Assembly (NCBI GenBank): GCA_017469685.1
Contig: JAFUFW010000018.1
Span: 20,443-84,442, forward strand
DNA length: 64,000 nucleotides
Direction of reading: 5' to 3'
Origin: Bacteroidaceae bacterium
GTDB lineage: Bacteria; Bacteroidota; Bacteroidia; Bacteroidales; Bacteroidaceae
The position numbers and the translations under genes are program-made. Numbering within the stretch: position 1 is the first letter of the stretch; every line of letters begins with the position of its first letter. The notes under the pieces are model-generated. The model saw only the letters and a program-made list of their open reading frames with translations, ran no database searches and had not been told where the DNA came from. Positions 25,396 to 34,000 of this stretch are shown piece after piece.

Positions 25396-27126
25396 ATGAC
25401 AAGACATATCTTTGCTCTCTGCCTCGCAATCGCAGCAGCCAGTCAGACAAGCTTGGCACAGCAGGCTGATTACCGTCCTATGGACGACGTTAACAACGTT
25501 GTCGACCTCACGCTCGACAGTCTTGAGAAGGTACGCACGGCACGGCCCGTGGCCGGCAGCAGCCGCGTGGCCGATCACCCCGTACTCTTCCTTGTGGGCA
25601 ACTCAACCATGCGCACAGGCACGAAAGGCAACGGCGACAACGGCCAATGGGGCTGGGGCTATTTTGCCCACAACTACTTCGACGCCTCAAAGATTACCGT
25701 GGAGAACCAGGCCCTTGGCGGCACCAGCTCGCGCACGTTCTACCGCAAGCTCTGGCCCGATGTGAAGAAAGGCATACGCCCGGGCGACTACGTAGTCATC
25801 GAGCTCGGTCACAACGACAATGGCCCCTTCGACAGCGGCCGCTGCCGGGCCACCATACGGGGTATTTCGCCCACCGACTCGCTTGTGGTGACGCTGAAGG
25901 AAGGCCCCGACAAAGGAAAGCAAGAGACAGTCTGGAGCTACGGCGAATACATGCGCAAGTTCATACGTGAGACCAGGGCGCTGGGCGCTCATCCGATCCT
26001 GATGAGTTTGACGCCAAGGAAACGCGAGGCTGCCCCCCTTTCATCCCCCAAGGGTAACACATCACCTTCTGCATCCGATGGTAAAGAAGCCCCCGCGGGG
26101 GCAGCAGGTGGGGCCAAGAGCTGGCAACCCGTCCGCGTGAATGAGACTTTCGGGCTCTGGGCACGCCAGATAGCCGAGGAGATGAATGTGCCATTCGTGG
26201 ACCTGAACGAGGTTTCAGCCAGCAAATATGAGCAGATGAGCACGTGGAAACTCAACTACCATTTCTATCTCGACAACATCCACACCAGCAAGTTCGGCGC
26301 TGAGCACAATGCCCGCTGCGCGGCAGAAGGCCTGATGGCATGCACACACCCCGACGTACAGCCCTTGAAAGCAATGATGACCGGCCTCGCCCTGCCTTCA
26401 ACCGGAGTGAGACGCGAGAAGGGTAAGCCCGTAGTGTTCATAACCGGCGACTCTACAGTGAAGAATACTGACAACGACTCAACAGGCATGTGGGGGTGGG
26501 GCTCTCAGGCCTGGCGCATTTTCGACGAGAATAAAGTCACCTTCATCAATTGCGCTCAAGCCGGACGCTCGTGCCGCACCTACATACGCGAAGGACGTTG
26601 GGAGAAAGTCTACAACGACCTTCAGAGGGGCGACTTCGTGCTCATCCAGTTCGGCCACAACGATATCGGCGAGCTCCATATCGGCAAACATCGTGGCGAG
26701 ATCCCCGGCGTGGCCGACACCAGTTGCGTAAGCCGCGTCACACTCAACGGCGAAGCCTACAACGAGGTCGTCTACTCCTTCGGCTGGTATCTGCGCAAGA
26801 TGATCGACGACTGCCGCCAGAAAGGCGCCACGCCCATACTCGTAAGCCTGACACCCCGCAACGAGTGGGCCGGCGGCAAGATTGAGCGCCGCAACGACAC
26901 GTATGGGGAATGGTATCGCGCCGTGGCCGAGCAGACCGGCTGTGAGTTCGTAGACCTCCACAACATCACAGCCGACGCCCTCGACGGCATAGGCCCTGAA
27001 GCTGCGAAACGATACTACAACCACGACCACACCCACACTTCGCTCGCCGGAGCACGCCTTAATGCCGTTGGCATTGCCATCGGATTGACCCGCAATGGCA
27101 GCCCTTTGGCAAAACACTTAAAATAG
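25396..27126 (+). CDS. Secreted protein with two tandem SGNH/GDSL esterase domains (rhamnogalacturonan acetylesterase-like)
   Basis: A 576-residue protein with signal peptide MTRHIFALCLAIAAASQTSLAQ and two SGNH hydrolase domains of the CE12/RGAE type. Domain 1 has GNST (Ser70), LGGTSSRTF, ELGHNDNGP and the Asp-His pair LDNIHTS. Domain 2 has GDST (Ser353), QAGRSCRTY, QFGHNDIGE and YNHDHTHTS. Both catalytic sets look complete. CE12 enzymes remove acetyl groups from rhamnogalacturonan I, matching the PL11, GH51 and GH27 genes on the other strand. Domain 1 carries an in-frame low-complexity insertion (about residues 213-240) encoded by a dispersed repeat. ATG 25396 is chosen from the promoter position and the signal peptide. 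A 22-bp palindromic array follows the stop. Confidence 0.88.
   Translation: MTRHIFALCLAIAAASQTSLAQQADYRPMDDVNNVVDLTLDSLEKVRTARPVAGSSRVADHPVLFLVGNSTMRTGTKGNGDNGQWGWGYFAHNYFDASKITVENQALGGTSSRTFYRKLWPDVKKGIRPGDYVVIELGHNDNGPFDSGRCRATIRGISPTDSLVVTLKEGPDKGKQETVWSYGEYMRKFIRETRALGAHPILMSLTPRKREAAPLSSPKGNTSPSASDGKEAPAGAAGGAKSWQPVRVNETFGLWARQIAEEMNVPFVDLNEVSASKYEQMSTWKLNYHFYLDNIHTSKFGAEHNARCAAEGLMACTHPDVQPLKAMMTGLALPSTGVRREKGKPVVFITGDSTVKNTDNDSTGMWGWGSQAWRIFDENKVTFINCAQAGRSCRTYIREGRWEKVYNDLQRGDFVLIQFGHNDIGELHIGKHRGEIPGVADTSCVSRVTLNGEAYNEVVYSFGWYLRKMIDDCRQKGATPILVSLTPRNEWAGGKIERRNDTYGEWYRAVAEQTGCEFVDLHNITADALDGIGPEAAKRYYNHDHTHTSLAGARLNAVGIAIGLTRNGSPLAKHLK
26034..26115 (+). repeat. GC-rich repeat inserted in frame in the SGNH gene
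   Basis: Bases 26034-26115 contain CCCCCCTTTCATCCCCCAAGG and a GCCCCCGCGGGGGC palindrome and are unlike the flanking coding sequence. They resemble C-rich intergenic repeats at 27955-28025, 28150-28205, 47508-47557 and 52934-52980. They encode a Pro/Ser/Gly-rich loop between catalytic blocks of SGNH domain 1. Confidence 0.5.
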
Positions 27127-27136
27127 GGTCTGAAAA

Positions 27137-27222
27137 AACCCTTAAGGGTTCAGGCCATAACCCTTAAGGGTTCGGCGGATAACCCTTAAGGGTTTTGGCC
27201 GAAACCCTTGGGCCTTTTTTCT
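27137..27222. repeat. Palindromic array with exact 22-bp period (array 2)
   Basis: CTTAAGGGTT starts at 27141, 27163 and 27185, with a terminal variant CTTGGGCC at 27207, an exact 22-bp period. AACCCTTAAGGGTT palindromes are separated by GC-rich 8-nt spacers (caggccat, cggcggat, ttggccga). The array begins 12 bp after the SGNH stop and ends CTTGGGCC-T6. Its terminal unit is the reverse complement of the first unit of array 1, so both arrays have the same orientation relative to the gene they follow. Confidence 0.85.
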
Positions 27223-27347
27223 GGCAAGGCCCACATTAATTCGCCGCGCGCACAATAAAGCGGGCTCATCGCGCGTTAATATATATGACTCGCGTGCGGC
27301 TGAGCGCGCACCAACAAGCAAGCATAAGCAACAAACAGGAAGCAGCA

Positions 27348-27953
27348 ATGATAGAATACATCCGCGGCTCGATAGCCGAACTGACTCCCACGCTGGCCGT
27401 GCTCGACGCCAACGGCGTAGGCTATGGCCTGAGCATAAGCCTCAACACATACACCGCCATCCAAGGCCTCACAGGCGACGTGAAGCTCTTCGCCTACGAA
27501 AGCATACGCGAAGATGCCTACCAGCTCTGGGGCTTCGCCACTAAAGTGGAGCGCGAGCTCTTCCTCCTGCTGACCAGCGTCAGCGGAGTGGGCGGCCAGA
27601 GCGCCCGCGTAATCCTCAGTTCTATGACGCCCGCCGAGCTGTGCGACGCCATAAGCCGTGGCGACGAGCGGCTGCTGAAGTCGGCCAAAGGCATCGGCGG
27701 CAAGACGGCACAACGCATCATCGTGGAGCTGAAGGATAAGATTGTGAGCCTGGGCATCGATGCCGCAGCCGGCTCGCCCTCGTCGCAACCCATGACGGCA
27801 GCCAATAAGGAAGTGCAGGACGAGGCCGTGCAGGCACTCACCATGCTCGGCTTCTCGCCCGCGCCATCACAGAAAGCCGTAGTCGGCATACTGCGTGCCG
27901 AGCCCGATGCCACGGTGGAGAGGGTCATCAAGCTGGCACTGAAGATGCTGTAG
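27348..27953 (+). CDS. ruvA: Holliday junction branch migration protein RuvA
   Basis: A 201-residue protein with the RuvA three-domain layout: OB fold ([28 protein letters not shown]), tandem helix-hairpin-helix motifs ([17 protein letters not shown] and [20 protein letters not shown]), and a C-terminal domain III that contacts RuvB ([20 protein letters not shown]). RuvA binds four-way DNA junctions. ATG 27348 is chosen because the family starts MIEYIxG; an in-frame extension upstream has no similarity. No ruvB or ruvC is adjacent. It precedes sprA by 109 bp of C-rich repeat. Confidence 0.95.
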   Translation: MIEYIRGSIAELTPTLAVLDANGVGYGLSISLNTYTAIQGLTGDVKLFAYESIREDAYQLWGFATKVERELFLLLTSVSGVGGQSARVILSSMTPAELCDAISRGDERLLKSAKGIGGKTAQRIIVELKDKIVSLGIDAAAGSPSSQPMTAANKEVQDEAVQALTMLGFSPAPSQKAVVGILRAEPDATVERVIKLALKML

Positions 27954-27954
27954 G

Positions 27955-28025
27955 CCCACCCCGCCGCCTCCCTGTGAGGGATGGGAGCAGACACGCCACC
28001 GGCCCCTCCCTGCGACGCAGGAGGC
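27955..28025. repeat. C-rich dispersed repeat between ruvA and sprA
   Basis: CCACCCCGCCGCCTCCCTGTGAGGGATGGG and CGGCCCCTCCCTGCGACGCAGGAGGC: CCTCCCT-n-GGGAGG type imperfect palindromes shared with 28150-28205 inside sprA and with 47508-47557, 52934-52980 and 53278-53330. No promoter box was recognised here, so sprA may depend on read-through from ruvA. Confidence 0.5.
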
Positions 28026-28062
28026 TAATAACAGAACAAGAGCAGAAGCAATAATCAGCCTT

Positions 28063-31000
28063 TTGAGACAGTCCTTTGCAAATAGAACATTACTTCTGGC
28101 AGCCTTCATTTGGGCCGTCAGCATATCTCTGTCTGCACAAGTAACCACACCCTCCCTAGCAGGGAGGACGGAGGGCGGGTCTGTCCACCCCCAGAAGACA
28201 GCCCCCGAGACCATCGAGGACCTCGACACCACGGCCGTCGCGCTACGTCGGCCCGACAACCTCAAGCAAGTGGCCGAGCTCGACTCCATAACAGGCTACT
28301 ACCGCATTGGCACCAAACTCGGCACAGGCGGATACCTCAACACCCCCATACTAATGTCGCCCGACGAATACCAGCAGTGGAGCCTGCGCCGATCCATGCA
28401 GAGCTACTACCGCCTTCAAGGGCAGAAAGAGTATGAGAGCGAGGGCAAGAACAAGTTCGACTTCACCGACATCAACTTCGACCTCGGGCCTGCCGAGAAA
28501 ATTTTCGGTCCCGGAGGCGTCAGCATCAAGACGCAAGGCTCCGCCGAGATGAAGATGGGCGCCAACATGAAAAAGGTCAATAACCCATCGCTGGCAGCCA
28601 ACCGCCGCAAGACCTTCGGTTTCGACTTCGACGAGAAGATAAACCTCAACGTGACAGGTAAGGTAGGCGACAAGATGAACATGAAAATCGACTACAACAC
28701 CGAAGCCACCTTCCAGGCCGATGCCCAGCAGATGAAACTGAAGTACGACGGCAAGGAGGACGAAATCGTGAAGCTCGTGGAGGCCGGCAACGTGTCGATG
28801 CCCTCAAACTCCACGCTCATCCACGGCGTCTCGAGCCTTTTCGGTCTGCGCACCGACCTGCAGTTCAGCAAGCTGAAGCTGCAGACCGTCGTAAGCCAGA
28901 AGAAGTCGGCCTCGAAGAGCGTAAGCTCGAAAGGCGGCTCGCAGACCACCAACTTCGAGATCTCGGCCGACGACTACGAGGAGAACCGCCACTTCTGGCT
29001 CTCGCATTTCTTCCGCGACAACTACGACCGATGGATGCGTACCCTGCCCACGATAGCAAGCGGAGTGACCCTCAAGCGCGTAGAACTGTGGGTGACAAAC
29101 AAGACCTCATCAACGCAGAACAACCGCAACCTGATTGCCTTCGTCGACCTCGGCGAGGCTCAGCACATCTGGAATACAGCGTGGAGCGGTACTGCGCAGT
29201 CGCAACCGCACAACCGCGCCAACGACCTCTACCAGACAGTCATCAGCCAGCACACTGGCGCTCGCGACATAAGCCAGGCCATGAACGAGCTCGACGCCAT
29301 ACCGGGCTTCAGCGGAGGCTCTGACTACGACAAGCTGCAGAGCGCCCGTCTGCTCTCGTCGACCGAGTACACCGTCAACACCGCCCTCGGCTACGTCTCC
29401 CTCAACTTCCAGCTGCAGCCCGACGAGGTGCTGGCAGCCGCCTTCGAGTACACCTACAACGGACAGACATACCAAGTGGGCGAATTTGCCTCCGACCTCA
29501 CCGACAACACGCAATGCCTCTACGTGAAAGCCATCAAGAGCACTACCTCGTCGCCACGAATGGGCAACTGGCCGCTGATGATGAAGAACGTCTACGACCT
29601 CGGAGCCACAAGCACACAGCGCGACAAGTTCCGCCTCGACATCAAATTCCAGAACGACACAGCCGGCGTCTACCAGACCTATCTGCCCGAGGCACGCCTC
29701 AAGAGCACGCCACTGCTGCGGGCACTCAACCTCGACCGCCTCGACAACAACAGCCGAGCCAACGCCGACGGGCAGTTCGACTACGTAGAAGGCTACACCA
29801 TCAGCCGAGGCCGCATCATCTTCCCCGTTGCCGAGCCTTTCGGCGACCACCTGCGACAGTGGATAGGAAGCGACGCCATAGCTGACAAATACTGCTTCGA
29901 CGCGCTCTACGACAGCACCAAGACCATAGCCAAACAGATGGCCGAGCAGAACAAGTTCCTCCTGACCGGACGCTACAAGGGCACCAACGGGGCACAGATT
30001 GACCTCGGCGCCATCAATATAGCGCCCGGAAGCGTAGTAGTGACGGCCGGCGGACAGACGCTGCAAGAAAACGTCGACTACCGCGTAGACTACTCAATGG
30101 GCATGGTGACGATACTGAACCAGAGCATCATCGAGTCGGGCACAAAGGTTAATGCCAGTGTCGAGTCAAACGACACTTACGGCATGCAGCGCAAGACGAT
30201 GCTGGGCGTCAACTGGGACTATCAGTTCTCCAAGAACCTCGTGCTCGGGGGTACGTTCCAATTCCTCAACGAGCAACCGCTGACGACCAAGGTCAACATG
30301 GGCGAGGAGCCCCTGAAGAACACCCTCTGGGGCCTGCACATGGACTGGAAGAAAGAGGCACAATGGCTCACGACAGCCCTCAACGCAATCCCACTACTCC
30401 ACTTCTCCGCCCCCTCACAGATAGCCTTCAGCGCCGACTTCGCACAGCTCATTGCAGGGCAAAACCGCAAAGTGCAGGGCGGAGCCTCCTACATGGATGA
30501 TTTCGAGAACACGAAGAACCGCATGAGCATCTCGGCACCCACGATGTGGATGATGTCATCTGTGCCCACAGCCTTCGAGGGTTCAAAGCTCACTAACGAC
30601 GTGCGTAGCGGCTACCAGCGCGCTCTGCTCGCATGGTACTATATAGATCCTATCTTCACACGCCGAAGCTCGTCGCTTACGCCGTCGCACATCAAGAGCG
30701 ACCTCAACCAGCTCTCCGACAGCTATGTGCGTGAAGTCTACGAGCGCGAGCTCTACCCCAACAAGCAGCTTAACTCATACTCCGAGGCGGCGTCGTTAAA
30801 CGTACTTAACCTCGCCTACTACCCCGACGAGCGTGGAGCCTACAACCTAAACCCCGACCTCGACAGCCGTGGACGACTCACGAACCCAAAAGAGAACTGG
30901 GGCGGCATGATGCGCAAGACCGACAACCCCGACTTCGAGGCCCAGAACATAGAGTATATCGAATTCTGGATGCTCGATCCTTTCCTCTATACCGGCGACG

Positions 31001-34000
31001 ACCGCAGCTACGGCGGCGAGCTTTATATCGACCTTGGCGAGGTAAGCGAGGACATACTCAAGGACGGAAAGAAATTCTACGAGAGCGGACTGCCCATCGA
31101 CGACGACCCCCGCTACTACGAAAACACGCTCTGGGGCCGCGTGCCCATAGGCACCAGCGTCACCTACGCCTTCAACAACGAGAGCGGAGCACGCGCACGC
31201 CAGGACGTGGGCCTCAACGGCATCAACTCAGAGCAAGAGCGCACCTATGGTGTTTATCAGGAATATCTCTCACAGATCCAGGGCAAAGTGTCGCCCGAGG
31301 TATTCGACAGCATCTGGGCAGACCCTGCCGGCGACGACTACCACTACTATCGCGGCACCGACTTCGACCGCAACCGCGTAAGCATCCTCGAGCGCTACAA
31401 GCGCATAAACATGCCAGAAGGCAACTCGCCCGACACGGAGAACTCGCCCGAGAGCTACGAGACAGCCTACAAGACGACCCCCGACGTCGAGGACCTCAAC
31501 TCGGACTACACGCTCAACGAATACGAGAAATTCTTCCAATACCACATTTCCATCCACCCGGGCGACACGGTGGTAGGGCGCAACTATATCTCCGACATTC
31601 GCCGCATAACCGCAAAACTGCGCAACGGAGAGAAGCGTGAAGAGCGGTGGTTCCAGTTCCGTGTACCGCTCGAAGAGTACGAACGCGCCGTAGGAGGCAT
31701 CACAGACTTCACCAGCATCCGCTTCGTGCGCATGTTCCTCACAGGCTTTGAGAAGCCCATCATCCTGCGTTTTGCCACTCTCGACCTCGTGCAAGCCGAC
31801 TGGCGCCAGTACGAGCAGGCACTCTATGCAGGCCAGTCGCCGTCCGTGACCGCGACTTTAGAGGTCAGCGCCGTGAACATCGAGGAGAACAACGAGAAGC
31901 AGCCCGTCAACTATGTGCTTCCCCCAGGCATCTCCCCCATTACAGACCCCTCGCAGACGCAGCTCGTGGAGCAGAACGAGCAGGCCCTCTCGCTCATCGC
32001 GAAGAACCTCTCGCCAGGCGACGCCCGCGCCGTGTTCAAGAACTGCAACTACGATATGCGCCAGTACAAGCACTTGCAGATGTTTGTGCACGCCAATGCG
32101 CTCGCCAACGACGTGACAGACCTGCGCGACGGCGAGACGTCGGTTTTCCTGCGAATAGGCTCGGACTACAAATCGAACTTCTATGAGTACGAAGTGCCAA
32201 TGCAGCTGACGCCCGCTCGCCGCTACGACCGCTACAGCCCGACCGACTGCCGCGCCGTGTGGCCTGCAGAAAACATGATTGACATAAACCTCACGAAGCT
32301 CACCTCAGTGAAGAAAAACCGCAACCGCGACAAGAGTCTCGGCAATGCAAGCTTCAATCAGGAGTACAGTGAGTTCGATTCCGACCGCCCAAACAACCGC
32401 ATCACCGTCATGGGCAACCCGACGCTGGGCGAGATAAAGACCATAATGATAGGTGTGCGCAACAACGGACGCACGGTGAAGAGCGTCGAGGTGTGGGCCA
32501 ACGAACTGCGCCTGCAGGAGTTCTCCAACGAGGGCGGATGGGCCGCTCAGGCCGCACTCAACATCCAGCTCTCCGACCTCGGCAGCGTCAACGTGCAGGG
32601 CCATTACGAGCGGGCAGGCTTCGGCGGGCTCGAGCAAAGCGTTGCCGAACGCTCGAACGACAACACCTTCGACTACACCATAACCACGCAGATGGACCTC
32701 GGAAAGGTGCTCCCGCCGAAAGCTAAGGTCAACTTCCCGATGTACTACAGCTATGCCAAAGAGACGGTGAGCCCGAAGTACAACCCGCTCGACACTGACA
32801 TGGAACTCTCTGATGCCCTCGACGCGGCCACCACGAAGCACGAGAAGGACAGCATCACGAGCCTGACGACACAGAAGCAGATCTCGAAGAGCCTCTCGTT
32901 CACGGGCGTGAAGGTAAACGTGCAGAGCCGCAAGCATCCCATGCCTTACGACCCGGCAAACTTCACTTTCAACTATAGCCACACCCACATCTACAATGCC
33001 GGCGAGACAACAGTCTACGAGCATGAACGCACATGGCGCGGCGGGATGAACTACAGCTGGTCGCCCAACTGGAAGGCGTGGGAGCCGTTCAAGAACATGA
33101 AGAGCAAGTCGAAGTGGCTCGATCTGATCAAAGCTCAGAACCTCAACTTCGCGCCGCAGAGCCTTACGTTCAACACCGACATCGTACGCAACTACTACGA
33201 GATTCAGGAGCGCGACATGGACAACCTCGACGCACACGACGCCATACCCGTTCGCTGGACTCCCTCGTTCCTCTGGAACCGCGAGTTCAACCTGCGCTGG
33301 GACCTCACCAAGGCGCTGCACTTCACCTTCCAGAGCGGCACACACGCCGAGATCGAAGAACCTTACACGCCGGTAAACAAAGACCTATACTTCGACAGCT
33401 TCGCAGCCTGGAAGGACAGCGTAATGCACAGCATACGCGGCTTCGGCACGCCGCTCGACTATGCCCAGGCCGTTCAGGCATCCTACAAAGTGCCCTTCGA
33501 GAAGATTCCTGCCACCGACTGGATATCAGCCGACGGCAGCTACCAGAGCAACTACTCGTGGAAACGAGGCGCAGAGCTCGACGACGGCAGCACGCTCGGC
33601 AACACCGTAAACACTCAGCGCTCCATCAACCTCAACGGCAAGCTGAACATGGAGACGCTCTACAACCACAGCACCTTCCTCAAGGACGCCAACAAACGCT
33701 TCTCAACCTCAACCATCAAGAGCGAGGGAAAGAAAAAGGACCAGGCCAAGAAGAAGGAGAAGGAGGCCAAGAAGAAGGAAGAGGCAGAGGCGGCCAAGAA
33801 ACTCGCCGATGCCCAGAAGAAAGCCGCTGCTGGCGACAGCACTGCGCTGAAGGCACTCATGGATCCTTCCAAGGCCGGCGTGCAGGGCAACACGAAGGGC
33901 ATCAGCCAGCAGAAGAAACAGGTGAAAGGCTTCGCCGGCGAAGTAGTACTGCCCGACAGCGCCGTCAATCTACAGCACAACCAGAAGAGCAAGCGTATCA

